64,000 nucleotides of DNA, from NCBI GenBank assembly GCA_963776845.1, contig CAVZOJ010000031.1, positions 141,635 to 205,634 on the forward strand, read 5' to 3'. The stretch comes from Roseitranquillus sp963776845 (GTDB lineage Bacteria > Pseudomonadota > Alphaproteobacteria > Rhodobacterales > Rhodobacteraceae). Numbering within the stretch: position 1 is the first letter of the stretch; every line of letters begins with the position of its first letter. Position numbers and translations under genes: made by a program. Below are positions 53,467-62,374 of the stretch, piece by piece. Below the pieces are notes generated by a model, which was not told the origin of the DNA, made no database searches, and saw only the letters and a list, made by a program, of their open reading frames with translations.

Positions 53467-54392
53467 CAGTCGCGGACAGCACCCAGATCTTCCATGACGC
53501 GGAATCGGACCGCGGGTATCGGGCAAAGTGGTACTTCAACCGGTTTCTGCTCTACGGGGCGCTGGTCTTCTGGGCGTTCGTCTGCCTGTTCCCGATCTAC
53601 TGGACCGTCACGACCTCTTTCAAGGTCGCGGCCGACGTGATGCAGGGCAACATGATCCCCGGCGTCGACTTCGAGCCGAGCTGGCTCGGCTGGCGCTCGC
53701 TGGGTCTGTCGCCCGAGACGATCGGACAGGTCTCGACGGTGCGGGAGGAGTTCGTCGATCGCTTCCTCAACAGCGTCATCGTGTCGGTGGGCGCGTCGCT
53801 GCTGGCGGTGGTCCTGGGCTCGCTCGCGGCCTACGGGCTGTCGCGGTTCAGCTATCGCTTCGGATTCATGCGCAACCACGACATCCTGTTCTTCTTCCTC
53901 AGCCAGCTGATCCTGCCGCCGGTGGTGCTGGCGCTGCCGTTCCTGGTGCTCTACCGCGAACTCGACCTGCTCGACACGCGGATCGGGCTGATCCTGCTCT
54001 ACACGCTGACGGTGCTGCCGATCGTCATCTGGATCATGCGCGACCAGTTCATCAACATCCCCACCGACCTCGATGAGGCGGCGATGGTCGACGGGCTGGG
54101 GATCTGGGGGACGTTCTTCCAGATCATCCTGCCGATCGCGCTGCCCGGCATGGTGGCGGCCTTCATCCTTAGCCTGGTGCTGACCTGGAACGAGTACTTC
54201 TTCGCCGCGCTCTTGACCTCGACCGACGCGAAGACCCTGCCGGTGATGGTGGCGAGCCAGACCGGCAGCCAGGGGATCAACTGGTGGTCCATGGCGGCGC
54301 TCTCCACTGCCGCGATCGCGCCGCTGGTCGTGATTGGGATCGTGCTGGAGCGCTACATCATCCAAGGGATGGCGTCGGGCGCGGTGAAGTAG
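53463..54392 (+). CDS. sugar ABC transporter permease (MalG-like)
   Basis: 309 residues, ATG 53463 overlapping the previous stop. Six-helix BPD_transp_1 permease: YGALVFWAFVCLFPIYWTVT, SVIVSVGASLLAVVLGSLAA YGLSRF, LILPPVVLALPFLVLYRELD, with the EAA motif DLDEAAMVDGLGIWGTFFQI ILP and a final helix AIAPLVVIGIVLERYIIQGM. The C-terminal GMASGAVK is a common MalG-type ending. It forms the heterodimer with the preceding permease. Confidence 0.92.
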   Translation: MTVADSTQIFHDAESDRGYRAKWYFNRFLLYGALVFWAFVCLFPIYWTVTTSFKVAADVMQGNMIPGVDFEPSWLGWRSLGLSPETIGQVSTVREEFVDRFLNSVIVSVGASLLAVVLGSLAAYGLSRFSYRFGFMRNHDILFFFLSQLILPPVVLALPFLVLYRELDLLDTRIGLILLYTLTVLPIVIWIMRDQFINIPTDLDEAAMVDGLGIWGTFFQIILPIALPGMVAAFILSLVLTWNEYFFAALLTSTDAKTLPVMVASQTGSQGINWWSMAALSTAAIAPLVVIGIVLERYIIQGMASGAVK

Positions 54393-54397
54393 CGAGC

Positions 54398-54412
54398 CAA
54401 GCGAGACGCTTG
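54398..54412 (+). terminator. small hairpin between convergent genes
   Basis: Perfect stem CAAGCG/CGCTTG with loop AGA, six bases past the permease stop and followed by CTGTCCTT. A weak candidate terminator for the permease operon. The rest of 54413-54558 holds no gene; a CCAAGCTTGG palindrome is at 54424-54433. Confidence 0.3.
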
Positions 54413-54558
54413 CTGTCCTTCGGCCAAGCTTGGTTCTGCTAGGCCCACCTCCCGTTTCGAACGGTGATGCGCAGCTGCTGGGAGGGCGCGTGCACATACC
54501 TTTCGGCATGGTTCCGGGCGCATCGGCGACACCAATGACACCGATTGTGCTGGATCCC

Positions 54559-56046
54559 TCAGCTTAATCCGTGAGCAATATCCTTGGTCTGCTCATAGAG
54601 CCGTCGCCACAGCGCATATTGATGCGCGTAGACCTCCGCCGGCTCCGCCGTCACCCGGTCGACCTCGGGGTTCCACTTCGTGATGTCCTGGCGCTCGACC
54701 GCGCCGACCGCGAAAGCGGCGAGGAAGGCGTCGCCGAAGCTGGCACCGAGGGTCGTGCGCGGCAGGACCTGCTCGAGCCCGGAGATGTCGGACGTCGCCT
54801 GCAGCCAAACGCGGTTCTTCGTCCCGCCGCCGACGGCAAGGATGCGCCGTGGCGGCTCACTCGCCTCGGCGAAGGCCTCGACGATGTGGTTGGTGCCGAA
54901 CGCGATCCCCTCGAGCAGCGCGCGCATCATGTGGCCGCGCTTGTGCGTCAGGTTCAGGCCGAAGAAGGCGCCGCGCGCTGCCGGGTCGTGGATCGGTGTC
55001 CGTTCCCCCGAGAAGTAGGGCAGACACAGCAGCCCCTCCGCCCCGCGAGGGGTCGCCGCGGCCTCTTCGGCCAGCGCGGCGAAGGCGTCCTCGCCCGGCA
55101 GTTCGCGTGCGAACCGGTCGCGGAACCAGTGCGTCAGGGTGCCGGAGGTCGCCTGCCCCGCCATCGCCGCGTGCTCGCCGCGAAAAAGCCAGGGCGCCGA
55201 CCAGAGCCGCCGGTCGCGCACCGCCGACTCGGCCAGGGCGATGACGAAAATGGTCGAGCCGTACATCACCATCATGTCGCCGGGGTGCCGGACGCCGACC
55301 GACAGCGCCTCGGCCGCGGCGTCGATCGTGCCTGCCGTCACCGGCGTGCCGGAGGCGAGGCCGGTTTCCTGCGCTGCCGCCTGCGTCAGCCCGCCCGCCA
55401 CCTCGCCCGACCAGAGGAGACGCGGCAGGCGGCGGGTTTCGACGATGCCTTCGGCCAGATCCTCGGCCCAGTCCTGGGTGCGGACATCGTAGAGCGGCGT
55501 GAAGCCAGCGGCGGAATAATGGTCGATCACCCGCTCTCCCGTCAGGCGCTCGACGAGATAGGTGGTGGAGGTCGCGATGCCGTCGGCCGCCGCGAAAACC
55601 TCCGGCCGGTTGCGGGCGAGCCACAGGATCTTCGGCCCGACGGACTGCGACGTTAGCAGGTTACCGCAGCGATAGAGCAACGTCTCGTCGCCGATCCGCC
55701 CAGTCAGCTCCGTAACTTCGGCCGAGGCGCGGGTGTCGACGCCGTAAAGAACGGCGTTCGTCAGCGCCCGCCCGCCGGCATCGACCGGCAGCATGCAGGG
55801 GCCGATGGCCGAGCAGGCGACGCCGGCCACGTCGCCCGGCGGGACGCCGCTCTCGTTCAGCACCGCGCGGGTGACGTGCACGAAGCCAGCCCACCAGTCC
55901 TCCTCCGCCCGGTGCTCGGCCCAGCCGGCGCGGGGCACCAGCATCTCGTGCCCGTGCGCGGCGGTGGCGAGGACGGCGCCGCTTGCGTCGACCAGGACGG
56001 CCTTGGTCTCGTAGGTGCCGACGTCGACGCCGAGAAAGACGCTCAT
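54559..56046 (-). CDS. FGGY-family carbohydrate kinase (xylulokinase-like)
   Basis: 495 residues, ATG 56046, overlapping the end of the peptidase gene by 4 bp. FGGY_N: FLGVDVGTYETKAVLVDASG (phosphate-binding Asp-Gly-Thr region), WAEHRAEEDWWAGFVHVTRA. FGGY_C: GTPVTAGTIDAAAEALSVGV (catalytic Asp), LLCLPYFSGERTPIHDPAAR GAFFGL and RRILAVGGGTKNRVWLQATS DISG. Members phosphorylate ketoses or polyols with ATP. The specific sugar is not predictable; xylulose-type substrates are plausible. It belongs to the coupled trio BtpA-like/M42/kinase. Confidence 0.9.
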   Translation of the reverse strand: MSVFLGVDVGTYETKAVLVDASGAVLATAAHGHEMLVPRAGWAEHRAEEDWWAGFVHVTRAVLNESGVPPGDVAGVACSAIGPCMLPVDAGGRALTNAVLYGVDTRASAEVTELTGRIGDETLLYRCGNLLTSQSVGPKILWLARNRPEVFAAADGIATSTTYLVERLTGERVIDHYSAAGFTPLYDVRTQDWAEDLAEGIVETRRLPRLLWSGEVAGGLTQAAAQETGLASGTPVTAGTIDAAAEALSVGVRHPGDMMVMYGSTIFVIALAESAVRDRRLWSAPWLFRGEHAAMAGQATSGTLTHWFRDRFARELPGEDAFAALAEEAAATPRGAEGLLCLPYFSGERTPIHDPAARGAFFGLNLTHKRGHMMRALLEGIAFGTNHIVEAFAEASEPPRRILAVGGGTKNRVWLQATSDISGLEQVLPRTTLGASFGDAFLAAFAVGAVERQDITKWNPEVDRVTAEPAEVYAHQYALWRRLYEQTKDIAHGLS

Positions 56047-57140
56047 GTGACCGCGTCCCGCTCCAGCGTGAAGGCGCCGTCGATGCGGCCGACCGCCGCC
56101 TCCAGAAGTGCGGCAAGCGCTTCGAGGTCGGCTGGGTCGCAGATCTCGAGGCTGGAGTGGGAGTATCGCATCGGGAAGCCGACGTCGATCGGCGCGACCC
56201 CGTCGCCAAGCAGCTGCACGTAGGAAAGGTCCGTCAGCACGCCTACGCGGGCACTTCGCTGCAACGGCAGGCCGGCACCGTCGGCCGCCTGCTCCATCAA
56301 GCGCACGAGGGCCGGGTGCGGGATCACGCCCGAAAGCGTGCCGCGCCCGTGGAAGGAATAGAGGCCGATGCCGGGGCCGCCCCCCAGCGTCACGTCACCG
56401 GTGTCCGCCATCTCCGGCGTGTCCGTTGCCAGCAGGATGTCGATCTGGATGGCGATGTCGGGCGCGAGTGCACGCGCTGCGGGCATCGCGCCCTTCAGCG
56501 TGAATTCCTCCTGCACCGAGAAGAGCAGATGCACCGTCGGCCCCCCGGACCGGCCGACGAGCCGTCGCGCCAGCTCGAGCAGCACCGCGCAGCCGGCGCG
56601 ATCGTCGACCGACGTGCCCGCGATCCGGCCACCGGCAAGATCCAGCACGCGCGGGAGGTAGACGACCGGCGTGCCGATGCGGATGCCGGCCGCCTCGACC
56701 TCGGCCGCACTGGCGAAGCCGGCGTCGACGTGGAGGTCGGCCGTGGCGGGCACCCTGCCCTTCTCCTCCGGCCGCGTCGCATGGTGGCTCTTGCAGCCGA
56801 TCACGCCGGGCATGTCGCGCCCCTCTCCGACGCACAGGAGGACGGCCTGGCTGAGCAAGGCCCGCTCCGGCACGCCGCCGAGGCGTTCCAGCCGGATCAA
56901 GCCATCCCGCTCGATCCGCCGCACAACGAAGCCAAGCTGGTCCATGTGAGTGAAGACCATGACCGACGGCAGCGCGGGATCGCCCTCCAGCGTCGTCATC
57001 AGGTTTCCGAGCACGTCCGTGCGCGTCTCCAGCCCCGTCGCATCGAGCCGGGTTCGTATGGCGCGGCGCACTCGGTCCTCGTGCCCGCTGAGACCGGGCA
57101 CTTGCATCAGGTCGAGGAGGTCGGAGCGGATGTCAGACAC
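56043..57140 (-). CDS. M42-family aminopeptidase (FrvX/YsdC-like)
   Basis: 365 residues, GTG 57140 overlapping the BtpA gene by 8 bp. Dinuclear metallopeptidase: first metal motif VMVFTHMDQLGFVVRRIERD (HxD), central GVIGCKSHHATRPEEKGRVP, ATADLHVDAGFASAAEVEAA (bridging Asp), SVQEEFTLKGAMPAARALAP (catalytic EE), and IQIDILLATDTPEMADTGD. Such genes (frvX) are found within sugar-utilisation loci, where the true substrate is often unclear; a glutaminase or deacylase-like role has been proposed for relatives. Here it is translationally coupled to a kinase and a BtpA protein. Confidence 0.88.
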   Translation of the reverse strand: MSDIRSDLLDLMQVPGLSGHEDRVRRAIRTRLDATGLETRTDVLGNLMTTLEGDPALPSVMVFTHMDQLGFVVRRIERDGLIRLERLGGVPERALLSQAVLLCVGEGRDMPGVIGCKSHHATRPEEKGRVPATADLHVDAGFASAAEVEAAGIRIGTPVVYLPRVLDLAGGRIAGTSVDDRAGCAVLLELARRLVGRSGGPTVHLLFSVQEEFTLKGAMPAARALAPDIAIQIDILLATDTPEMADTGDVTLGGGPGIGLYSFHGRGTLSGVIPHPALVRLMEQAADGAGLPLQRSARVGVLTDLSYVQLLGDGVAPIDVGFPMRYSHSSLEICDPADLEALAALLEAAVGRIDGAFTLERDAVT

Positions 57141-57945
57141 CTCGAACTTCCCGCACGAGATCCATGAAGTCCGCCGCGCGGCCCGGATCCACCGGGCGCC
57201 AAGTGTCGCCCTCCTCCTTGAGGGTGGAGCCGACGATGCAGCCATCCGCAATCCGCATCACGTCCGCCACCGTCTCGTGCTTGACCCCGGTGTTCGCCAG
57301 CACCGGAACGGCGGGGAGCGCGGCCTTGACGGACTGCAGCGTCTCCAGTGGCGCCGCCTCTCCGGTCATCGGGCCAGAGACCAGCACCGCATCGGGGACC
57401 GACGACATCACGGCGCTCCTCGCCCGGTCGGCGAGCGAGCGGGCGTCGAGCGAATGCGCGAACTCCGCCGCGACGTTGTAGAAGAGCGCCACATGGTCCG
57501 CTCCGAGGCGCGCGCGGTACCGCTGCGCCTCCGCCGCGCTCGGGTTCCACAGTCCCATGTCCGAGGCATAGGTGCCGGTCATGATTTCACGCGCGAATGA
57601 CGCCCCGGTCGCTGCCGCCGCGGCGACGGTCGACATCGGATCCCAGAGAACGTTGACACCGAACGGCACCGTGATCCGTTCGCGCAGCCGCCCGATGATA
57701 TAGGCCATCGCTGCGGTCGACGCGGTGTCGACCCTGAGCTCATAGGGTCGGTCGTTCTCGTTGCCGAACATGATCGCGTCGACGCCCGCCTCCTGCAGAG
57801 CCTCCAGATCTCGCCTGGCATCGTCCAAAACGCCGTCCATGCCCCGCCCACGATCGTGCAGCGGCGTTCCCGGCAGCGCGGCGAGGTGGACCATCGCGAT
57901 CACCGGCTTCGTCTCTCCGAACAGCCGCCGGAACCTGTCGCTCAT
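57133..57945 (-). CDS. BtpA/SgcQ-family TIM-barrel protein
   Basis: 270 residues, ATG 57945 after GGGAGGGCAGG. KPVIAMVHLAALPGTPLHDR (start motif of BtpA/SgcQ), LEALQEAGVDAIMFGNENDR PYEL, VPFGVNVLWDPMSTVAAAAA, AVLVSGPMTGEAAPLETLQS and VPVLANTGVKHETVADVMRI ADG. In cyanobacteria BtpA affects photosystem I stability; in enterobacteria SgcQ lies in sugar operons. The fold suggests a phosphate-sugar aldolase/epimerase-like enzyme, but no activity is established here. First of the minus-strand trio. Confidence 0.85.
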   Translation of the reverse strand: MSDRFRRLFGETKPVIAMVHLAALPGTPLHDRGRGMDGVLDDARRDLEALQEAGVDAIMFGNENDRPYELRVDTASTAAMAYIIGRLRERITVPFGVNVLWDPMSTVAAAAATGASFAREIMTGTYASDMGLWNPSAAEAQRYRARLGADHVALFYNVAAEFAHSLDARSLADRARSAVMSSVPDAVLVSGPMTGEAAPLETLQSVKAALPAVPVLANTGVKHETVADVMRIADGCIVGSTLKEEGDTWRPVDPGRAADFMDLVREVRGV

Positions 57946-58019
57946 CCTGCCCTCCCCACGCTTTGCGCCCGAGACTAGAGAGGGATAGGGTCCGCCCGCA
58001 AGCGACGAGGGGAAAGGCA

Positions 58020-59045
58020 ATGGCACTCGCGACACGGCACTGGGACAGGCTCGGCAACGGTGGGCTGACTTTCACGGAGCTCGGCTTTGGCACCGCCCCT
58101 CTCGGCAACCTCTACCGCGCAATTCCGGAGCGGGATGCCGACACCGTCCTCGACGCCGCCTGGACGGGCGGCATCCGCTATTTCGACACGGCGCCGCTCT
58201 ACGGCTTCGGCATGGCCGAGCGACGGCTGGGCCGGATGCTGCATGGCAAGCCGCGGGACGAGTACGTGCTCTCGACCAAGGTCGGCCGGCTGCTTCGCCC
58301 GTGCCTGCCCGAGAATCGCGACGGCATCGGAAAGTGGTTCGACGTTCCCGCGCGGCAGGAGGTCTACACTTTCTCCTACGACGGCGTGATGCGCTCGATC
58401 GACTATTCGCTGGAGCGCATGGGTGCGGACCGGATCGACATCCTCTACGTCCACGACATCGACGTGCCGAACCAGGGCAGCCGCGAAGCCGTCGACATGC
58501 GCGTCGACGAGCTCATGCGCGGCGGCTACTACGCGCTCCTCTCGCTGCGCGACCAGGGCGTGATCCAGGCGTTCGGCGCCGGCGTCAACGAGTGGGAGGT
58601 CTGCGAGCAGCTCGCGCTCCGCGGCGATTTCGACCTGTTCCTGCTCGCGGGGCGCTACACGCTGCTGGAACAGAAGGCGCTGGAAAGCTTCCTGCCGCTC
58701 GCGACGGAACGCGGCATCGGCATCATCATCGGCGGCCCGTACAATTCCGGGATCCTCGCCACCGGCCCGGTGGAAGGGGCCTACTACGATTACGAGCCTG
58801 CGCCGCAGGAGATCCTGGACCGGGTCGGCAGGATCGAGGCGGTCTGCCGCGACCACGGCGTCCGCATGATCGACGCGGCGTTCCACTTTCCGTTGCGCCA
58901 CCCCGCCGTCGTCTCCGTCATCCCCGGCGGACAGACACCCGCCGAGATGGAGGCAAACCTCCGTGTGGCGGAGGCCAGCATCCCCGACGCCCTCTGGGCC
59001 GACCTCAAGGCTCGGGGCCTGATGCGCGAGGACGCACCGACCTGA
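58020..59045 (+). CDS. aldo/keto reductase, D-threo-aldose 1-dehydrogenase type
   Basis: 341 residues, ATG 58020 after GAGGGGAAAG. (beta/alpha)8 AKR: LTFTELGFGTAPLGNLYRAI, GGIRYFDTAPLYGFGMAERR LGRML (catalytic Asp/Tyr), VLSTKVGRLLRPCL (Lys), DRIDILYVHDIDVPNQGSRE (His). Closest in pattern to D-threo-aldose/L-fucose dehydrogenases, which oxidise the anomeric carbon to a lactone using NAD(P)+. With a mutarotase and SMP-30 lactonase in the same locus it suggests an oxidative sugar-to-aldonate route (inference). Divergent from the BtpA gene. Confidence 0.87.
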   Translation: MALATRHWDRLGNGGLTFTELGFGTAPLGNLYRAIPERDADTVLDAAWTGGIRYFDTAPLYGFGMAERRLGRMLHGKPRDEYVLSTKVGRLLRPCLPENRDGIGKWFDVPARQEVYTFSYDGVMRSIDYSLERMGADRIDILYVHDIDVPNQGSREAVDMRVDELMRGGYYALLSLRDQGVIQAFGAGVNEWEVCEQLALRGDFDLFLLAGRYTLLEQKALESFLPLATERGIGIIIGGPYNSGILATGPVEGAYYDYEPAPQEILDRVGRIEAVCRDHGVRMIDAAFHFPLRHPAVVSVIPGGQTPAEMEANLRVAEASIPDALWADLKARGLMREDAPT

Positions 59046-59093
59046 CGGCCTCACCAGGTGCGGAAAGCGTGCTCGGTGCGGAGCCGCGCGGGA

Positions 59094-60014
59094 TCAGCCG
59101 CCGGCCAGCAACGCCTCGACCTCCTCCCGGGTCGGCATCGAGGGTGCGGTGCCTGGACGAGTGACCGAGATCGCCGCCGTGGCGCAGCCGTAGCGAACGG
59201 CCTCGACCGGTGCGTCGCCGCGGGCAAGCGCAGTGGCGAAGCCGCCGTTGAACGCATCGCCCGCCCCCGTCGTCTCGACGACTGCGCCCGCGCGCAAGGC
59301 CGGCACGATTTCGGTGACGCTGCTTGAATGAAGGAGCGCGCCGCGCTCGCCGAGCGTGATTACCGCCGCGCCTGCGCCAAGCGCGATCAGCCGGTTCGCA
59401 GCCGCCCGCGCCTCGTCATCGGTGCCCACCGTCATGCCGGTCAGCGCCTCCGCCTCGGACTCGTTCGGCGTGACATAGTCGCAGAGGGCGAGCATCCCTT
59501 CGGGCAGGTCTGCGGCCGGCGCGGGGTTGAGGATTGTCGTCACACCCGCTTCACGTGCGATCTGCAGCGCCCGATGCGCCGCGTCGAGCGGCTGCTCGAG
59601 CTGGGTCATGAACACCTTGGCCTGTCGGATCAGGTCCGCCTCCGCCTCGATGTCGGCGACCGAGATCGTGCCAGCGGCCCCCGGCGCGATGATGATCGCG
59701 TTGTCGCCCGACGCGTCGTCGACGAAAATGTAGGCGGCGCCGGTGTAGGTCCCGGAGTCCTGCGCCACGCGCGGCTTGACGCCCGCATCCTCCCAGGTCC
59801 GGAACGCCATCTCGGCAAAGGTGTCGCGGCCGAGCTTCGACAGGAACGACACGTCGGCGCCGAGCCTCCCGCACGCGACCGCCTGGTTCGATCCCTTGCC
59901 TCCGGGCCCCAGGGCGAAGCTGCGGCCCAGGATCGTCTCGCCCATCCTAGGCTGCCTCTCAGCCCGGTAGGCGGTGTCGGCAACGAAGACGCCGAGGATC
60001 ACGATACTTCCCAC
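59094..60014 (-). CDS. rbsK: ribokinase (PfkB family)
   Basis: 306 residues. GTG 60014 is favoured by GGAGG seven bases upstream; a TTG at 60020 overlaps the RbsD/FucU stop. PfkB fold: GSIVILGVFVADTAYRAERQ (substrate lid region), LGPGGKGSNQAVACGRLGAD (PfkB signature 1), and signature 2 GAVVETTGAGDAFNGGFATA with the catalytic Asp in GAGD. Phosphorylates ribose or a related furanose at O5/O6 in the cytosol. Coupled to the mutarotase gene, the usual rbsDK pairing. Confidence 0.9.
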   Translation of the reverse strand: MGSIVILGVFVADTAYRAERQPRMGETILGRSFALGPGGKGSNQAVACGRLGADVSFLSKLGRDTFAEMAFRTWEDAGVKPRVAQDSGTYTGAAYIFVDDASGDNAIIIAPGAAGTISVADIEAEADLIRQAKVFMTQLEQPLDAAHRALQIAREAGVTTILNPAPAADLPEGMLALCDYVTPNESEAEALTGMTVGTDDEARAAANRLIALGAGAAVITLGERGALLHSSSVTEIVPALRAGAVVETTGAGDAFNGGFATALARGDAPVEAVRYGCATAAISVTRPGTAPSMPTREEVEALLAGG

Positions 60015-60016
60015 GC

Positions 60017-60466
60017 TCAAGCCTCCGGCGGGATCACGCCCTTGCGGAAGGCAAAGCAGCCGTAGAATCGCCGCTCGTGCGTCTGGATGACGGCATAGGC
60101 CTGTCGGGAGCGGTCATAGAAGGCATAGCGCTCGATCGACATCATCGGCCACTCCCGCCCCTCGGCCGCGTCGATCTCGGCCTGAACCTCGCGCTGGACG
60201 TCGGGGATTTCGTCGGGCGCACCGACGACCTCCATCCGCGCCGCGGCATCATCGACGAAGGTGTCGAGCGGAAGGACCGACAGGACGGCCCGAGCCACCC
60301 GCGCAGCCGGTGCGTCGATCCGCAGGAGCTCTCCCAGCACGGTGTCGCGCGCGACGGCGTCGGACGGAAAGTTGGTGTCGGCGATGATCAGATCGTCGCC
60401 GTGGCCCATGGCGCGAAGCGCGTAGAGCACGTCGGCGTTCAGTAGCGGGTCGATGTTCTTGAGCAT
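60017..60466 (-). CDS. RbsD/FucU-family sugar mutarotase
   Basis: 149 residues, ATG 60466 after AGGGAGG. Sequence LKNIDPLLNADVLYALRAMG HGDDLIIADTNFPS (split) carries the family's conserved His (MGHGD) and Asp; later FVDDAAARMEVVGAPDEIPD and RYAFYDRSRQAYAVIQTHER RFYGC match the FucU branch more than RbsD (RFYGCF). It speeds anomer or pyranose/furanose interconversion so that the ribokinase or dehydrogenase receives its preferred form. Operon with ribokinase and, upstream, the SGNH hydrolase. Confidence 0.9.
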   Translation of the reverse strand: MLKNIDPLLNADVLYALRAMGHGDDLIIADTNFPSDAVARDTVLGELLRIDAPAARVARAVLSVLPLDTFVDDAAARMEVVGAPDEIPDVQREVQAEIDAAEGREWPMMSIERYAFYDRSRQAYAVIQTHERRFYGCFAFRKGVIPPEA

Positions 60467-60476
60467 GGTTCCCTCC

Positions 60477-61117
60477 CTAGTCGAGCATCTCACGTAGCTT
60501 GCCGGCCACCAGGTGTCCGATGGCCGCGTGGGCCGTCTGATCGAGGTGGACGCCATCGACAGCGTCAGAACTTGCGACCGTGCCCGCATCGGCGAATTCG
60601 ACGTCGGACCGGTCGCACATCACCGCCAGCGCCTCGGCAAGGCGGCCGGAGGCCTCCGCCGCGCCACGGAAGATCTGCGAGAGATCCCGGCCTCGGTGAT
60701 GGGCACCGGAGCGATGACAAGGCAGCGCGGCGGCTGGCCGCCCGGGCCTGCGTTGCTTGTCCGGATGCACTCGACCAGACGCTCGACGCCGAGCGCGACG
60801 TCCGTCGCCGACGCAGCGAACCGCTGCTTGAGGTCGTTGGTGCCGAGCATGATGACCACGACGTCAAGCGGCCTATGGCTCTCGAGCAGGACGGGCAGCG
60901 CGGCGAGGCCGGACTTGTGACCGCCCTCGGTCGGGTCGGGATGCACCGTCGTGCGACCCGGCTGCCCTTCGGCGATGAGGTGCCAGTCCGCACCAAGTTC
61001 GCCCCCCGCAATCGTCGGCCAGCGCTCCTCCACCGGCATGCGGTCGACGTGCCAGGGGTCGGGGCGCGGCGGCGTGCCGTGGGTGTTGCTGTCGCCAAAG
61101 CAGAGCACGTGCCTCAT
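60477..61117 (-). pseudogene. SGNH/GDSL hydrolase, single frameshift
   Basis: ATG 61117 overlaps the UgpC-like gene's stop. Block I RHVLCFGDSNTHGTPPRPDP holds the nucleophile Ser; block III VVVIMLGTNDLKQRFAASAT the Asn. Near 60695 a one-base indel shifts the frame, after which DLSQIFRGAAEASGRLAEAL and block V DAVDGVHLDQTAHAAIG, with catalytic Asp-x-x-His, continue to TAG 60477. About 212 residues if restored, matching acyl-esterase/arylesterase relatives. Because both halves are perfectly conserved, a sequencing error is quite possible; otherwise a recent pseudogene. Confidence 0.8.
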
Positions 61118-62163
61118 CCGATACGCTCCCCACTCTCCGCATCGAAGAGATGCGCGCGAGAAAGGTCAGGCGAAAGCCGGATCGTCTCTCCCGGTCGCGC
61201 CTCCTGACGGTCGCGGAACGAGGCGACGACGTCCTGGCCGCCCATCTTAAGAAACAGCATCGTCTCGGTCCCCGTCGGCTCGACCACGGTGACGCGGGCC
61301 TCATGGCCCTCGCCGTCGATGACCATGTGCTCAGGCCTGATGCCGAAGATCACACGCTGGCCCTCCTCCGCTCTGATCGGCAGTTCCTGCCGCATTCCGG
61401 CGTCCGAGACGAAGGCGCCGTCCTTCCACGCGCCTTCGAAGAGGTTCATCGACGGCGCGCCGATGAAGGTCGCGACGAAGGTGTTGGCCGGCCGGTCGTA
61501 GAGGTCGAGCGGGGCGCCCGCCTGTTCGATCCGGCCGGCGTTCATCACCACGATCCGGTCGGCCAGCGTCATCGCCTCGATCTGGTCGTGCGTGACGAAT
61601 ACGGTGGTCGTGGTCAGCCGCTGGTGCAGCTCCTTGATCTCGGTTCGCATCTGGATGCGCAGCTTCGCATCGAGGTTCGAGAGCGGCTCGTCGAACAGGA
61701 ACACCTTGGGATCGCGGACGATCGCCCGGCCCATCGCCACGCGCTGCCGCTGCCCCCCAGAGAGATGCCGAGGATAGCGGTCGAGATAGGGCGTGAGGCC
61801 GAGGATGTCGGCCGCCGCCTCCACCCGCTTGCGTACCTCGGCCTTGTCGGTGCCGCGGAGTTTCAGCGCAAACCCCATGTTCGCCGCGACCGTCTTGTGC
61901 GGGTAGAGCGCGTAGCTCTGGAACACCATCGCGATGTCGCGCTCGGCCGGAGTGAGGTTGTTGACCACCTGGTCGCCGATCGCGATCTGGCCGGAGGTGA
62001 TGTCCTCGAGCCCCGCGATCATCCGCAATAGGGTGGACTTGCCGCATCCTGACGGCCCGACGAGCACGACCAGCTCGCCATCCGCGATCTGGGCGTTGAG
62101 GCCGTGCAGGACCTCCACCGCCCCATAGCTCTTCCGCAGATCACGGATCGTCATTTCGGCCAT
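61114..62163 (-). CDS. sugar ABC transporter ATP-binding protein (UgpC/MsmK/MalK-like)
   Basis: 349 residues, ATG 62163 with GGGGAGGGG upstream. Single nucleotide-binding domain: Walker A LVGPSGCGKSTLLRMIAG (~36), Q-loop FQSYALYPHKTV, signature HLSGGQRQRVAMGRAI, Walker B VFLFDEPLSNLDAKLR, H-loop VFVTHDQIEAMTL. A C-terminal TOBE/MalK-type regulatory domain follows (FIGAPSMNLFEGAWKDGAFV, FGIRPEHMVIDGEGHEARVT). It is the likely motor for the MalFG-type permeases at 52363-54392, which lack an adjacent ATPase. First gene of the operon to the ribokinase. Confidence 0.92.
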   Translation of the reverse strand: MAEMTIRDLRKSYGAVEVLHGLNAQIADGELVVLVGPSGCGKSTLLRMIAGLEDITSGQIAIGDQVVNNLTPAERDIAMVFQSYALYPHKTVAANMGFALKLRGTDKAEVRKRVEAAADILGLTPYLDRYPRHLSGGQRQRVAMGRAIVRDPKVFLFDEPLSNLDAKLRIQMRTEIKELHQRLTTTTVFVTHDQIEAMTLADRIVVMNAGRIEQAGAPLDLYDRPANTFVATFIGAPSMNLFEGAWKDGAFVSDAGMRQELPIRAEEGQRVIFGIRPEHMVIDGEGHEARVTVVEPTGTETMLFLKMGGQDVVASFRDRQEARPGETIRLSPDLSRAHLFDAESGERIG

Positions 62164-62374
62164 TCGCCGGTCCCCTCCCCCGTTCGTCGGGACTAGAGCA
62201 GCTTGCGGCCGCCGCGCCAAGCCTCGCGCCCGCATCCGTATCGGGCCAAGGCTGGCCAGACTGTGAGCGGACGGCAAGTGCCGCGGTGCCGCGACGCTCC
62301 GCCGCCGCCCGGAACCTGCAGCGCAGGCCGCGCTTGTCCCTCGTAGCGCACCGAAACCGGGAAGGAGGGTGCAG

